In this document: one piece after another, positions 34,480 through 45,696 of the stretch
How the letters are laid out: every line of letters begins with the position of its first letter
Numbering within the stretch: the first letter of the stretch is position 1
DNA from: Oceanimonas baumannii
GTDB lineage: Bacteria > Pseudomonadota > Gammaproteobacteria > Enterobacterales > Aeromonadaceae
Length of the DNA: 62,351 nucleotides
Direction: 5' to 3'
NCBI RefSeq assembly: GCF_002245495.1
Contig: NZ_NQJF01000018.1
Span: 1 to 62,351 of the forward strand
Notes under the pieces: generated by a model
The model's database searches: none
Seen by the model: the letters and a program-made list of their open reading frames with translations, nothing else
What the model was told of the DNA's origin: nothing
Translations under genes and position numbers: made by a program

Positions 34480-34941
34480 ATGAGCGAAAAGCATACACTG
34501 TATCAAAGCCTGATCTCCCAGGCACTGGCATTGTGCGAAGGCGAGCCCGACCGTATTGCCAAACTGGCGAATTTGTCGGCACTGCTGAATCTGGCACTGG
34601 AAGACATCAATTGGGTCGGCTTTTATCTGGATGACGGCCGTGAACTGGTGTTGGGTCCGTTTCAGGGCAAGCCTGCCTGTGTGCGTATTCCTCGAGGAAA
34701 GGGCGTATGCGGCACGGCGGCCGCCACCGGACTGGTGCAACGGGTAGCAGATGTGCATGCCTTTGCCGGGCATATTGCCTGTGATGCGGCCAGCAATTCG
34801 GAAATTGTGTTGCCGTTAACGGATGACAGCGGTCATGTCTGGGGGGTACTGGATATTGACAGCCCGATCCTTAACCGCTTTGATGCCGAAGATGAGGCGG
34901 GCCTTGCCGGACTGGTGCAGGCGGTACTGCCATTACTGTAG
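34480..34941 (+). CDS. msrC: Free methionine-(R)-sulfoxide reductase
   Basis: A 153-residue GAF-domain enzyme (YebR/fRMsr) that repairs free methionine R-sulfoxide. The three catalytic cysteines are at 67, 77 and 101, with the same spacing (10 and 24) as Cys84, 94 and 118 of the E. coli enzyme. INWVGFYL, RIPRGKGVCGTAAATG and VWGVLDIDSP are family motifs. It precedes proQ and prc as in E. coli (yebR-proQ-prc). Confidence 0.93.
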   Translation: MSEKHTLYQSLISQALALCEGEPDRIAKLANLSALLNLALEDINWVGFYLDDGRELVLGPFQGKPACVRIPRGKGVCGTAAATGLVQRVADVHAFAGHIACDAASNSEIVLPLTDDSGHVWGVLDIDSPILNRFDAEDEAGLAGLVQAVLPLL

Positions 34942-35035
34942 TAAGATGCCGGGGTCGCTTTTGTTAATGCGCCCATTATAATGTCAATGTTTCAACGGGC
35001 GGTGCGCCCTCTGGTTTTAAACCCCAAGGTAATTC

Positions 35036-35581
35036 ATGGAAAACTCTGAAAAACTAAAAAATAGTAAAGAAGTCATTGCTTATCTGGCCGAGTGCTTTCC
35101 CCTGTGCTTTATAGCAGAAGGCGAAGCCAAGCCACTCAAGATTGGTATCTTTCAGGATCTGGCTGAGCGCATGACGGACGATCCCAAGGTATCCAAGACG
35201 TTACTGCGCACCGCGTTGCGTCAGTACACGTCCAGCTGGCGTTACCTGCATGGCCTCAAGGCCGGCATGAGCCGTGTTGATCTTGACGGCAATGCCTGTG
35301 GCGAGCTGACCCAGGAACACATTGACCACGCCCGGCAGGCCCTGAAAGAAAGCAAAGAAAAGGTCTTTGGCCCGCGCAAGGAAAAGCCCGCCGGCAAAAA
35401 GCCCCGTCCCCGTGTGAAAAAGGTCGACCCCGCGAAACTCACTGTAGAGCAGAATGTCAAAGTTTTGCTGGGCAAGTCACCGGTTCCCGCTACCATTAAA
35501 GAAGTGACCCGGGACGATGTTCAGGTGGAACTGAAAACCGGCATGTCGGTTCGCGTCAAATTTGAACACATAGTTCTCTGA
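35036..35581 (+). CDS. proQ: RNA chaperone ProQ
   Basis: A 181-residue protein. The N-terminal FinO-like RNA-binding domain runs from [16 protein letters not shown] to [20 protein letters not shown] basic, proline- and lysine-rich linker follows ([15 protein letters not shown]), then a small Tudor-like C-terminal domain. ProQ binds structured sRNAs and mRNA 3' ends. It lies ten bases before prc, with which it is co-transcribed in E. coli. SdsR, a known sRNA, is only about 3 kb away. Confidence 0.95.
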   Translation: MENSEKLKNSKEVIAYLAECFPLCFIAEGEAKPLKIGIFQDLAERMTDDPKVSKTLLRTALRQYTSSWRYLHGLKAGMSRVDLDGNACGELTQEHIDHARQALKESKEKVFGPRKEKPAGKKPRPRVKKVDPAKLTVEQNVKVLLGKSPVPATIKEVTRDDVQVELKTGMSVRVKFEHIVL

Positions 35582-35591
35582 GGAGTAGGGT

Positions 35592-37598
35592 TTGATCAGT
35601 CACGGAATTCGTTATTCCCTGGTGGCCGCCGCTGTGCTGGCCACCGGGCTGGCACAGGCGGTTGCACCGGCCACTGACGCCGATGCCATTCCTGTTCTGG
35701 CTCCGGAAAGTCAGCATGCGGCCGCAACCAAGCGGATTACCGCGCTGTTCACCCGCTCTCATTACAAGCAATTCAAGCTTGACGATAGTTTTTCCCAGGC
35801 AATCTTTGATCGTTACATAGAAAGCCTGGATTACAGCCGTAATATTTTTACTCGACAGGACATACATCGCTTTGAGCAGGTTCGTAACAGTTTCGATGAT
35901 CTGTTACGGGCTGGGCGGCTTGAGGCAGCCTTTGAGATATATAACGAAAGCCTGAAGCTGCGTTATCAGCGGTTGTCGTATGCACTTTCATTGCTCGACA
36001 CACCGATGACCTTTGATGACAACGAACATTATCAGTTTGACCGTACCGATGCCGACTGGCCAGCCAGCCAGCAGGAGCTGGACGAACTGTGGCGTAAGCG
36101 GGTTAAATTCGATGCGCTGAGTCTGGCCCTGGCCGATAAAGACTGGGACGAGATTAAAACCACGCTGGCCAAGCGTTACAACAATGCCATCAAACGCTTG
36201 TCACAAAGCGAGAGTGAAGACGCTTTCCAGAGTTTTGCCAATGCCTTCGCCCGGGCCATTGAGCCTCATACCAGCTATCTCAGCCCGCGTAATGCCGAGC
36301 GTTTTGAAACCGAGATGAACTTGTCTCTGGAAGGAATCGGCGCGGTATTGCAGTCGGAAGACGACTACACCGTGATCCGCTCACTGGTACCCGGCGGTCC
36401 TGCGGCCAGGTCAAGCGAGCTGCAACCAGATGATCGTATTATCGGGGTAGGGCAGTCGGCCGAGAAAATCACCGATGTGATCGGCTGGCGGCTCGACGAG
36501 GTGGTAGATCTGATCAAGGGGCCAAAAGGTACTAAAGTGTGGCTGCAGATCCAGCGTGGCCAGGCTGTGGCCAATACCCCTAAAATCATTGAGCTTACCC
36601 GGGATACCGTGCGCCTGGAAGACAGAGCCGCCAGTGGCAAGGTGCTGGAGATCGATAATCATCGTATTGGCGTGATTGAAATTCCCAGCTTCTACGTCAA
36701 TCTGAGCGTGGATGTAGCCCGGGAAGTAGATAAACTCCAGGAACAGAACATTCAGGGACTGGTGATTGATCTGCGTACCAACGGGGGCGGTGCCCTCACC
36801 GAAGCATCGGCGCTGACCGGCCTGTTTATTGACAATGGTCCGGTCGTGCAGATCCGCGACGGCCTGGGCCGGATCTCGGTCAACGGAGACGATGATGACC
36901 GCATCAGTTACGACGGCCCCATGGCCGTGCTGGTCGATCGTTATTCCGCTTCGGCATCCGAAATTTTTGCTGCCGCCATGAAAGACTATGGCCGGGCCAT
37001 TATTCTGGGTGAAAACACCTTCGGCAAAGGCACGGTCCAGCAGCACCGGAGTCTGTCACGCATTTATGATCTGTATGAACACCCTATGGGCTTCGTCCAG
37101 TTCACCATTGCCAAGTTCTACCGCATTAACGGTGGCAGTACCCAGAATCGCGGCGTCAGCCCTGATATTCCGTTTCCTACCGCGATCAATGCCGATGAAA
37201 CCGGCGAAAGCCTCGAAAAAAATGCGCTGCCCTGGGACCATATCGACAGTCTCGACTTCAGCCAGGTGCAGGATCTGACGCCTCATTTTTCCACCTTGCG
37301 TCAGCGCCATCAGGCCCGTATTGAGCAGGACCCCGAATTTGCCTATGTATTTGAAGATATTCGTGAATATCAGAAAATGAAAGACAAGACGTCGATTTCT
37401 CTCAATCTCGCCGAGCGCAAGGCCGAACTTGAAGAGCAGGATGCCAAATCCCTGGCCCGGCTGAATGATCGTCTGCGCAGGGCCGAAAAGGATCCGGTAG
37501 ACAGTCTGGACGATGCCCCCAAAGACTTTGAACCCAAGGACAGCTATCTGGAGGAAGCGGCCCGTATTACCGCCGACCTGGCCGACATCCTGGGCTGA
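35592..37598 (+). CDS. prc: Tail-specific periplasmic protease Prc
   Basis: A 668-residue carboxy-terminal processing protease (S41). A signal peptide covers about the first 25 residues. The PDZ domain lies around LEGIGAVLQSEDDYTVIRSLVPGG in overlapping order. The Ser-Lys dyad is Ser454 in YSASASEIF and Lys479 in FGKGTVQ. It degrades misfolded periplasmic proteins and trims lipoproteins and murein hydrolases. The start is TTG at 35592 with GAGGAG upstream; no better start codon is available. A terminator follows. Confidence 0.95.
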   Translation: MISHGIRYSLVAAAVLATGLAQAVAPATDADAIPVLAPESQHAAATKRITALFTRSHYKQFKLDDSFSQAIFDRYIESLDYSRNIFTRQDIHRFEQVRNSFDDLLRAGRLEAAFEIYNESLKLRYQRLSYALSLLDTPMTFDDNEHYQFDRTDADWPASQQELDELWRKRVKFDALSLALADKDWDEIKTTLAKRYNNAIKRLSQSESEDAFQSFANAFARAIEPHTSYLSPRNAERFETEMNLSLEGIGAVLQSEDDYTVIRSLVPGGPAARSSELQPDDRIIGVGQSAEKITDVIGWRLDEVVDLIKGPKGTKVWLQIQRGQAVANTPKIIELTRDTVRLEDRAASGKVLEIDNHRIGVIEIPSFYVNLSVDVAREVDKLQEQNIQGLVIDLRTNGGGALTEASALTGLFIDNGPVVQIRDGLGRISVNGDDDDRISYDGPMAVLVDRYSASASEIFAAAMKDYGRAIILGENTFGKGTVQQHRSLSRIYDLYEHPMGFVQFTIAKFYRINGGSTQNRGVSPDIPFPTAINADETGESLEKNALPWDHIDSLDFSQVQDLTPHFSTLRQRHQARIEQDPEFAYVFEDIREYQKMKDKTSISLNLAERKAELEEQDAKSLARLNDRLRRAEKDPVDSLDDAPKDFEPKDSYLEEAARITADLADILG

Positions 37599-37615
37599 CA
37601 TAACCCTTTTGCACA

Positions 37616-37643
37616 CGGGGCCGGCTGCGGCCCCGTTCTTCTT
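37616..37643 (+). terminator. Rho-independent terminator of proQ-prc
   Basis: CGGGGCCG and CGGCCCCG form a perfect eight-base stem with a four-base loop, followed by TTCTTCTT. It lies 18 bp after prc. Confidence 0.85.
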
Positions 37644-37678
37644 ATTATTACCATTCATCACTTGCTACGAGATTCACT

Positions 37679-40285
37679 ATGAGCCAAAGTCAACCTCAGG
37701 TGCAATATCGCGACGATTATCAGCCACCTCATTACTGGATAGATACGCTGGATCTGGATATTCAGCTGCACGACAGCACCACTGAGATCGTGGCTATCAG
37801 CCGGGTACGCCGTAACGGTGACCACAACGAACCGCTGGTGCTGGATGGCGAGCAGCTGGAGCTGCTGTCGGTATCGATTAACGGCCTGGAAACTACACAG
37901 TTTGAGCAAGGGGCGGGAAGCCTGGTACTGCCTCAGGTACCCCAGGAATTTGTCCTGACCATCCGCAATCGTATCAACCCGGCTGCCAACACAGCGCTGG
38001 AAGGTCTGTATAAGTCCGGAGCGGCCTTCTGTACCCAGTGCGAAGCTCAGGGGTTCCGGCGCATTACCTATTACCTGGACCGACCCGATGTGCTGGCTCG
38101 TTTCAGCACCCGTATTACCGCCGACGCCAACGCTTATCCTTATTTGCTGTCCAACGGTAACCGTACCGGGCAGGGTGTGCTTGATGATGGCCGCCACTGG
38201 GTACAGTGGCAGGATCCTTTTCCCAAGCCAGCCTACCTGTTTGCGCTGGTAGCCGGTGACTTTGATGTACTGCGTGACAGTTACACCACCCAGAGCGGCC
38301 GGGACGTTTCTCTGGAAATTTTTGTCGACAAGGGCAACCTGCACCGTGCCGGCCATGCCATGGACAGCCTAAAGGCCTCCATGCGCTGGGACGAGCAGCG
38401 CTGCAATCTGGAATATGACCTCGATATCTACATGATAGTAGCGGTGGACTTTTTCAACATGGGGGCAATGGAAAACAAAGGCCTTAACGTGTTTAACGCC
38501 AAGTTTGTGCTGGCCGATACCCAGACCGCTACCGATAACGACTACCTGGATGTAGAGCGGGTGATCGGTCACGAATATTTCCATAACTGGACTGGCAACC
38601 GGGTAACCTGCCGGGACTGGTTTCAGCTTTCCCTGAAAGAAGGCCTGACGGTATTCCGCGATCAGGAGTTCTCCTCCGATCTGGGCTCTCGTACCGTTAA
38701 CCGCATCAGCAATGTACGCATTATGCGCGGTCCTCAGTTCGCCGAAGATGCCGGCCCCATGGCGCATCCCATCCGCCCCGATGCGGTGATTGAGATGAAC
38801 AACTTCTACACCCTGACCGTGTATGAAAAAGGCTCGGAAGTCATTCGCATGCTGCATACCCTGCTCGGGGAGCAGGCGTTCCAGGCTGGTCTGGCACTGT
38901 ATCTGCAGCGCCACGATGGTCAGGCTGCCACCTGTGATGATTTTGTGGCTGCCATGAGCGAAGCCAGCGGCCGCGATCTGACCCGCTTTAAGCGCTGGTA
39001 TGGCCAGTCGGGCACGCCGGTGCTGACGGTACGTGATGAATACGATGCCGCGAGCCAGTGTTATACCCTGAGCGTACACCAGCATACACCGCCCACCCGG
39101 GAGCAGCCTGAAAAGCTGCCCCTGCATATTCCGCTGAGTGTGGCACTGTATACCGAGCAGGGCGAGCCTGTTTCTCTTCAGCTTGACGGTAAGCCGGCGA
39201 ATGCCGTGCTGGATGTGCTGGAAAGCGAGCAAACGTTTGTGTTTGAGCAAGTGCCGTCCCGTCCGGTACCGGCTCTGTTGCAGGGGTTTTCTGCCCCGGT
39301 AAAGCTGGATTACCCCTATACCGATGAGCAACTGGCATTGCTGGCCCGGGTAAGCCTGGACGAGTTTATTCGCTGGGACGCGGTGCAAATGCTGATCAAC
39401 AATACGGTTCGCCATAACATAACGCTGTTGCAGCGACACCAGGCACCGGTGTTGCCCCGCAGCCTGCTGGATGTGTTCCGCTGCACCCTGGAAGATACTG
39501 GCATGGACAGGGCACTCAAGGCAGAAATGCTGACGTTGCCCGATGTGAATAGTCTGCTGGAACTGTTTGAGCAGGCAGACATCGAGCAGCTGGCCCGGGT
39601 TCGTCATCAGCTGGCACAGGAGCTGGCTGATTCCCTGCTGCCGGCCTGGCAGCAGACCTACGAAGATAATCTGACGCCGGAGTACCGGATTGATCATCAT
39701 GACATGGCCCGTCGTGCTCTGAAGAATACTGCACTCGGCTATCTGGCCCTGAGCGGAGATGAGCAACGGGTCGCAGCTCAATATGATCATGCCGATAACA
39801 TGACCGACAGCCTGGGCGCCATGCGCGCTGCCGTACGTGGCGAGCTGGATTGCCGGCACCGGATGCTCAGCGACTTTGAGCAGAAATGGCGTGAAGACGG
39901 CCTGGTGCTTGACAATTGGTTCCGTCTGCAGGCCACGGCTCCCGGTGCTGACACCCTCTCTCAGGTACGAGAACTGATGCAACACCCGACGTTCAGCCTG
40001 AGCAACCCTAACCGGGTCAGGGCGTTAATCGGTGCTTTCTGCCAGGGTAATCCCGAGCAGTTTCACCGTCTTGATGGCACCGGTTATGATCTGCTGACCG
40101 AGGTCCTGATCCAGCTGAATGACAGCAACCCTCAGGTGGCCTCCCGCCTGCTGACACCGCTGATCCAGTTCGGCCGGCTCGATGATGCCCGCCAGAGCCT
40201 GATACGCTCGCGGCTACAACAACTGATGGGGCTGCCAGACTTGTCACGGGATCTGTTTGAAAAAATCAGCAAGGCTCTTGACTGA
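37679..40285 (+). CDS. pepN: Aminopeptidase N
   Basis: An 868-residue M1 zinc aminopeptidase. The substrate-binding motif GAMEN is at residues 262-266 and the zinc site HEYFH at 298-302, with the third ligand Glu in LKEGLTVFRD about 19 residues on; these positions match E. coli PepN almost exactly. The large helical C-terminal domain is complete. It is the main cytoplasmic aminopeptidase for short peptides. The stop overlaps the next start by one base (TGATG). Confidence 0.96.
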   Translation: MSQSQPQVQYRDDYQPPHYWIDTLDLDIQLHDSTTEIVAISRVRRNGDHNEPLVLDGEQLELLSVSINGLETTQFEQGAGSLVLPQVPQEFVLTIRNRINPAANTALEGLYKSGAAFCTQCEAQGFRRITYYLDRPDVLARFSTRITADANAYPYLLSNGNRTGQGVLDDGRHWVQWQDPFPKPAYLFALVAGDFDVLRDSYTTQSGRDVSLEIFVDKGNLHRAGHAMDSLKASMRWDEQRCNLEYDLDIYMIVAVDFFNMGAMENKGLNVFNAKFVLADTQTATDNDYLDVERVIGHEYFHNWTGNRVTCRDWFQLSLKEGLTVFRDQEFSSDLGSRTVNRISNVRIMRGPQFAEDAGPMAHPIRPDAVIEMNNFYTLTVYEKGSEVIRMLHTLLGEQAFQAGLALYLQRHDGQAATCDDFVAAMSEASGRDLTRFKRWYGQSGTPVLTVRDEYDAASQCYTLSVHQHTPPTREQPEKLPLHIPLSVALYTEQGEPVSLQLDGKPANAVLDVLESEQTFVFEQVPSRPVPALLQGFSAPVKLDYPYTDEQLALLARVSLDEFIRWDAVQMLINNTVRHNITLLQRHQAPVLPRSLLDVFRCTLEDTGMDRALKAEMLTLPDVNSLLELFEQADIEQLARVRHQLAQELADSLLPAWQQTYEDNLTPEYRIDHHDMARRALKNTALGYLALSGDEQRVAAQYDHADNMTDSLGAMRAAVRGELDCRHRMLSDFEQKWREDGLVLDNWFRLQATAPGADTLSQVRELMQHPTFSLSNPNRVRALIGAFCQGNPEQFHRLDGTGYDLLTEVLIQLNDSNPQVASRLLTPLIQFGRLDDARQSLIRSRLQQLMGLPDLSRDLFEKISKALD

Positions 40286-40503
40286 TGAAACGGCTACGCT
40301 TTCGGCTGGCTATTTCTGCAGCCGAATTGCAGTACTACTATGCCGGCCAGGTGTCGGCATTAACGGTGATGACCGAGCAGGGGCTGCGTTTGCAGCTGCC
40401 TCTGCATCATTTACGCCGTTTTGTAAGCCATGGCGGTCTGAACGGCCGGTTTGAAGTGGTGCTGAATGATCATAATGCGCTGCAACAACTGGAACGAATA
40501 TAG
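40285..40503 (+). CDS. DUF2835 family protein
   Basis: A 72-residue protein: MKRLRFRLAISAAELQYYYAGQVSALTVMTEQG in order, then LQLPLHHLRRFVSHGGLNGRF. This is the DUF2835 family found next to pepN in many gammaproteobacteria. The function is unknown. It is translationally coupled to pepN through a TGATG overlap and closed by a terminator 27 bp later. Confidence 0.85.
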   Translation: MKRLRFRLAISAAELQYYYAGQVSALTVMTEQGLRLQLPLHHLRRFVSHGGLNGRFEVVLNDHNALQQLERI

Positions 40504-40529
40504 TCTGACAACTATCCATTTGCGGCTGG

Positions 40530-40554
40530 CGGTGAAGAAGGGCTTCGCCGTTTT
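40530..40554 (+). terminator. Rho-independent terminator of pepN operon
   Basis: CGGTGAAG pairs with CTTCGCCG (one G-T pair) and is followed by TTTT. Between it and gdhB lie about 250 AT-rich bases, probably the gdhB promoter region, with no gene. Confidence 0.75.
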
Positions 40555-40805
40555 GCCATGCAACACAATACATCATCATTTAAATATTCCTTTTTATGGA
40601 ATATAAATTCATAAAACCCCATTAACATTTTGCATATATTCTGTACATTAGTGATCGTTGCGATATTTTTAATATTCTTGTTCCGCTAATACCTCGCTTT
40701 CCCGTTTCAGCAGGCATACACTGAACATCATTCCAGTGGGTCTGTCTTGTCCCATTGGTACCTCTTCTTCTCCATGGTCAGCCTGCTCATGAGGAATCCG
40801 ATACC

Positions 40806-43800
40806 ATGACTCTTAATGCAAGCACCTCTGTATTACTTGAAAACGTTGCACAATTGGTTAGTGAAAAATTTCCCGAAAAAACCGCCGCACTGGTGCAGAC
40901 GTTTGTCTGCAAACTGTACAGCGGGATGACCTACGACGATTTAAATCACCGTAACGACAGCGATCTGTACGGTGCCGCGATTAATCTGTGGAACGACTTT
41001 GAAACCCGGCCCGACGACCAGCCCCATGTTCAGGTCTATAACCCGACACTGTCCCGTCATGGCTGGCAATCACCTCATACCATTGTTGAACTGGTGCTGC
41101 GTGATGCACCGTTTCAGGTAGACTCCATTCGCATGACCCTGAACCGCATGGGCATCACTTCCCATTTGATGTTGCATCAGCCCATGCACCTGGTACGCGA
41201 TAAAGATGGCCGGCTGGAGCGCATTCTCACCAGTCAGGACAAAGCCGGACAGAACTGTGCTGAAACCGCCTTCTTGATTGAAATTGATCGGCAGCCCGAT
41301 CAGAACAAGCGGGAGCAATTACGCGATGAGTTGCTGTCGGTTGTAGAAGAAGTAGCCCTGGCCGTCGACGACTGGCAGCCCATGGTCGATACCCTGAGCG
41401 GGGTCATTGATTCCCTGCCAAAGCAGGTCAAGCATCATGAGCAGCAGGATGTACAAGAGACTTTGTCTTTTCTGCGCTGGGTAGCGGATCATAATTTCAC
41501 CCTGATGGGCTATCGCCGCTACCATATTTCCGCGATTGAAGGGGATTATGAACTGGTGCCCGACCATGACACCAGCCTTGGCCTGATGCGCAATATTCAG
41601 CACAGTGACGGCCTGCGCTTGAGCACGCTGACGCCGACGGCACAACAGGAAGCCTTAAGTAAAAACATTCTGGTGCTGACCAAAACCAATCATAAATCCC
41701 GGGTACACAGACCAGCCTATATTGACTATATCGGCGTTAAACGCTTCGACAAGAAAGGCAATGTGATCGGTGAAGATCGCTTTATCGGTCTTTATGCCTC
41801 CAGCATTTATAACACCAGTGCCATGCAAATCCCGCTGATCGGTGAAAAGCTGAAGCGTATTATTAATGCTTCGGGCCTGGAAGCCGGCTCTCACGCCTAT
41901 AAGGCCTTGCTGAACATTCTTGAAACCTATCCCCGGGATGAGTTAATCCAGGCGCGGGAAGACGAATTGCTGGATATCGGCATGGGTGTGCTGGGCATGC
42001 AGGAGCGGGACATGACCCGGCTGTTTGTGCGCCGGGATCTGTTTGGTCGTTTCTTTTCCTGCATGGTGTATGTGACCAAAGATCGCTATAACACCGCCCT
42101 GCGTGAGAAAACCCAGCGTATTTTTCAGCGTTATTTCGGCTCGGAAGAAGAAGTGGAATTTACCACCTACTTCTCGGAAGGAGTACTGGCCCGCACTCAC
42201 TATCTGATCCGCGTGCAGAACAACACCATGGACATTAATGTGAATGAAATTGAGTCTAACCTGATTGAAGCGGCCCGCAGCTGGGACGACAAACTGGAAT
42301 ATGCTCTGTCGGCAAGTTTTGGCGAGGCAGAAGGTAACCACCTCAAGAATAAATATCATCAGGCATTCCCCCGTGCCTATACCGAAGATGTGATGCCGGG
42401 CACTGCCGTGGCCGACATTGAACAGCTGGAAGCCCTTAATGATGATAACCGCCTGGGGCTGCTGTTTTACCGCGCTCAGGAGCAGGCCAGGGATTCCAAC
42501 CGGGTGCGCCTCAAGCTTTATCACCGGGCGGAGCCCATTCACCTGTCAGATGTGTTACCCATGCTGGAAAACCTGGGGTTGAGGGTCATTGGTGAAACCC
42601 CCTATGAAGTGGACTGCGGCAACGAAACCTTCTGGATCCTCGACTTTTCCATGCTGCACCCGCGCGGGCCGCTGGAGCTGGATGCCAGCCAGCAGCGTTT
42701 TCAGGACGCCTTTGCACAGATCTGGAATAACCAGCTGGAAAACGACGGCTTTAACCGTCTGGTGCTGGCCACTCAGCTGACCGGCAGGGAAGTGAGTGTA
42801 CTGCGTGCTTATGCCCGCTATATGCGCCAGACCGGTGTTACCTTCAGCCAAAGTTATATTGAAGAAACGCTGTATCGCTACCCGCACCTGTCGTGTCTGT
42901 TGTTCCGTCTTTTTGAACAGCGCCTGTCACCGGCTCATAAGCAAAGCGATAAAAAGCTGCATGCACTGCACCAGGATCTGCTTGAAGAACTGGATAATGT
43001 CGCCAACCTGGACGATGACCGTATCATTCGCCGTTACATGGAAATGATCGAAGCGACCCTGCGCACCAACTTCTATCAGACCACGGCCGAGGGCGGCGAC
43101 AAGGAGTATGTTTCCTTTAAGATGGCCCCCGAGTCCATTAGCGACATGCCGTTGCCCTTGCCCAAATTTGAAATATTTGTGTATTCACCGCGGGTGGAAG
43201 GGGTTCACCTTCGCTGGGGCAAGGTCGCCCGGGGCGGTTTGCGCTGGTCTGATCGCCGCGAAGATTTCCGCACCGAAGTACTGGGTCTGGTAAAGGCACA
43301 GCAGGTGAAAAACACCGTCATTGTGCCCGTGGGGGCCAAGGGTGGTTTTGTATGCAAACAGTTGCCGGAAGGGGACAGAGCCGCTTTTCTGAAGGAGGGT
43401 CAGGACTGTTACCGGCTGTTTATTCGTGGTCTGCTCGATGTGACCGACAATATCGTTAACGGAGAAGTAGTTCATCCCGTCAAGGTTGTTCGCCACGACG
43501 AAGACGATTACTACCTGGTTGTGGCTGCCGATAAAGGCACCGCCACCTTCTCGGATATTGCCAACGGCATCAGCGCCGAATATGGCCACTGGCTGGGCGA
43601 TGCATTTGCCTCCGGCGGCTCTGTGGGATACGACCACAAGAAAATGGGCATCACCGCCAGGGGAGGCTGGGAGTCGGTGAAGCGCCACTTCCGCGAGTCC
43701 GGCATCGACTGCCAGACAACCGATTTTACCTGTGTCGGCATTGGTGACATGGGCGGAGACGTATTTGGCAACGGCATGCTGTGTTCACCGCACACCCGTC

Positions 43801-45638
43801 TGGTCGGTGCCTTCAACCATCTGCATATCTTTATTGATCCTGAGCCGGATGCAGCGGCCAGCTTTAAAGAACGCCAGCGTCTGTTTACCACGCCCGGTAC
43901 CACCTGGGACGACTACAACAAAGAGCTGATTTCTGAAGGCGGTGGTGTTTTTGCACGTTCAGCCAAGTCGGTGAAACTGTCACCCCAGATGAAAAAGCTG
44001 CTGGGCACTCAAAAAGCCACGCTGACCCCGACCGACGTTATCCGCCACCTGTTGATGGCCCAGGTCGATCTGATCTGGAACGGCGGCATCGGCACCTATA
44101 TCAAGTCGCGTCATGAGACCGACACCGATGTCGGCGACCGCGCCAATGACGCCGTACGGGTTAACGGTGAAGATCTCCGGGCCCGAATTGTGGGTGAGGG
44201 CGGTAACCTGGGTTGTACCCAGCTGGGACGTATTGAGTACGCCAGCAAAGGTGGCCGTATCAATACCGACTTTACCGATAATGTGGGTGGTGTGGATTGC
44301 TCCGATAACGAAGTCAATATCAAGATCCTGTTGAACAAGCTGGTGGCCGAGGGTGAGCTGACCAAAAAGCACCGCGACGAGCTGCTGTTCGACATGACCG
44401 ACAAGGTCGCCGACATCGTGTTGACCAATGCCTATCGCCAGTCCCAGACGATTTCCATTACTCAGCACCGGGGAGCCCAGGCGCTGAAAGAGCACCAGCG
44501 CTTTATGCACTGGCTGGAACGGGAAGGCAGACTGGATCGCGCCCTGGAATATCTTCCCAATGAGGAAGAGCTGGCCGAGCGCATGGCTGCCCACCGTGGT
44601 CTGACCCGGCCCGAGCTGGCGGTACTGGTGGCCTATGGAAAAATGGTGCTGAAGGATATGCTCAATATTCCTGAAGTCACCGATAATGATTACATTGCCC
44701 GTTTGCTGCCGACCAGCATGCCGGAAAAATTGGTGTCCCGCTTTGGCGAGGCACTGATGCAGCATCCCTTGCGCCATGAGATTATTGCTACCCGCCTGGC
44801 CAATATCATGGTGAACGACATGGGCTGCAACTTTGCCAACCGCATGCTGGATGAAACCGGTGCCGGCATCGGCGATATCGCCATCAGCTTTATGATTGCC
44901 CGGGAAGTGTTTGGCATGGATCAGCTGCTGCGTGATATTGAAGCCTTGGACAACAAGGTGCCGGCCCAGCTGCAACTGCAGATGTTCTATCAGTGCCGGC
45001 GCATGGTACGCCGGGCCACCCGCTGGTTCCTGCGTAACCGTAATCGCAACCTGAGCCTGGAAGACACCATTGCTCAGTACAAACCCGCGTTTGATACACT
45101 GAGCGAACATCTGTATGAAGTGATGGTAGACAGTGAAGTGGCCGAGCATAAAGCAGAGGTAGCAACACTGACGAAACAGGGTGTGCCTGAGTCACTGGCT
45201 GCCCGTATCAGCCATATGAGCTCGCTGTTCTCGGCACTGGATCTGGCTCAGATCAGCCATGAGCATCAGCAGGGCATTCAGGCTGCGGCCAAAGTGTATT
45301 TCCACCTGGGAGCGGCACTTGAACTGCACTGGTTCCTGGAGCAAATTAACCAGCAATCGGTGGGCAATCACTGGCAGGCCCTGGCCCGGGCATCATTCCG
45401 TGAAGATCTGGACTTCCAGCAGCGCAGTCTGGCATCGGTGGTGCTTAAAAACTGTAAAGAAAAAGGGGAATGCGATACCATGCTCGACCAGTGGCTTGAT
45501 GAGCATGAGCAGCTGCTCAACCGTTGGCGGCATCTGCTGGCAGACTTTAAAACCTCCAGCAGTTACGAGTTCGCCCAGTTCTCTGTCGCATTACGCGAAC
45601 TGAACCTGCTGCATCTCAATTGTGTGAACGCCGCCTGA
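40806..45638 (+). CDS. gdhB: NAD-specific glutamate dehydrogenase, large type
   Basis: A 1610-residue enzyme that oxidises glutamate to 2-oxoglutarate and ammonia with NAD. The size and layout match the 180-kDa class known from Pseudomonas and Streptomyces: a long regulatory N-terminal half with ACT-like regions ([23 protein letters not shown] in order), then the catalytic core [30 protein letters not shown], and the Rossmann region [15 protein letters not shown], and a helical C-terminal region. ATG 40806 follows GAGGAA. It has its own terminator. It links amino-acid breakdown to the citric acid cycle. Confidence 0.95.
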   Translation: MTLNASTSVLLENVAQLVSEKFPEKTAALVQTFVCKLYSGMTYDDLNHRNDSDLYGAAINLWNDFETRPDDQPHVQVYNPTLSRHGWQSPHTIVELVLRDAPFQVDSIRMTLNRMGITSHLMLHQPMHLVRDKDGRLERILTSQDKAGQNCAETAFLIEIDRQPDQNKREQLRDELLSVVEEVALAVDDWQPMVDTLSGVIDSLPKQVKHHEQQDVQETLSFLRWVADHNFTLMGYRRYHISAIEGDYELVPDHDTSLGLMRNIQHSDGLRLSTLTPTAQQEALSKNILVLTKTNHKSRVHRPAYIDYIGVKRFDKKGNVIGEDRFIGLYASSIYNTSAMQIPLIGEKLKRIINASGLEAGSHAYKALLNILETYPRDELIQAREDELLDIGMGVLGMQERDMTRLFVRRDLFGRFFSCMVYVTKDRYNTALREKTQRIFQRYFGSEEEVEFTTYFSEGVLARTHYLIRVQNNTMDINVNEIESNLIEAARSWDDKLEYALSASFGEAEGNHLKNKYHQAFPRAYTEDVMPGTAVADIEQLEALNDDNRLGLLFYRAQEQARDSNRVRLKLYHRAEPIHLSDVLPMLENLGLRVIGETPYEVDCGNETFWILDFSMLHPRGPLELDASQQRFQDAFAQIWNNQLENDGFNRLVLATQLTGREVSVLRAYARYMRQTGVTFSQSYIEETLYRYPHLSCLLFRLFEQRLSPAHKQSDKKLHALHQDLLEELDNVANLDDDRIIRRYMEMIEATLRTNFYQTTAEGGDKEYVSFKMAPESISDMPLPLPKFEIFVYSPRVEGVHLRWGKVARGGLRWSDRREDFRTEVLGLVKAQQVKNTVIVPVGAKGGFVCKQLPEGDRAAFLKEGQDCYRLFIRGLLDVTDNIVNGEVVHPVKVVRHDEDDYYLVVAADKGTATFSDIANGISAEYGHWLGDAFASGGSVGYDHKKMGITARGGWESVKRHFRESGIDCQTTDFTCVGIGDMGGDVFGNGMLCSPHTRLVGAFNHLHIFIDPEPDAAASFKERQRLFTTPGTTWDDYNKELISEGGGVFARSAKSVKLSPQMKKLLGTQKATLTPTDVIRHLLMAQVDLIWNGGIGTYIKSRHETDTDVGDRANDAVRVNGEDLRARIVGEGGNLGCTQLGRIEYASKGGRINTDFTDNVGGVDCSDNEVNIKILLNKLVAEGELTKKHRDELLFDMTDKVADIVLTNAYRQSQTISITQHRGAQALKEHQRFMHWLEREGRLDRALEYLPNEEELAERMAAHRGLTRPELAVLVAYGKMVLKDMLNIPEVTDNDYIARLLPTSMPEKLVSRFGEALMQHPLRHEIIATRLANIMVNDMGCNFANRMLDETGAGIGDIAISFMIAREVFGMDQLLRDIEALDNKVPAQLQLQMFYQCRRMVRRATRWFLRNRNRNLSLEDTIAQYKPAFDTLSEHLYEVMVDSEVAEHKAEVATLTKQGVPESLAARISHMSSLFSALDLAQISHEHQQGIQAAAKVYFHLGAALELHWFLEQINQQSVGNHWQALARASFREDLDFQQRSLASVVLKNCKEKGECDTMLDQWLDEHEQLLNRWRHLLADFKTSSSYEFAQFSVALRELNLLHLNCVNAA

Positions 45639-45652
45639 TAAGCGGCCACAAC

Positions 45653-45681
45653 AAAAGCCCCGGCCTGTCCGGGGCTTTTTT
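45653..45681 (+). terminator. Rho-independent terminator of gdhB
   Basis: AAAAGCCCCGG pairs with CCGGGGCTTTT around a five-base loop and ends in six T. It lies 14 bp after gdhB and 15 bp before pyrD. Confidence 0.92.
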
Positions 45682-45696
45682 ATAAGGAACGAAAAC

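Noticed and set aside
38369-39985. Long open frame of about 540 codons antisense to pepN
   Set aside because: PepN is unmistakable on the other strand. The antisense frame has no recognisable domain and no ribosome-binding site.
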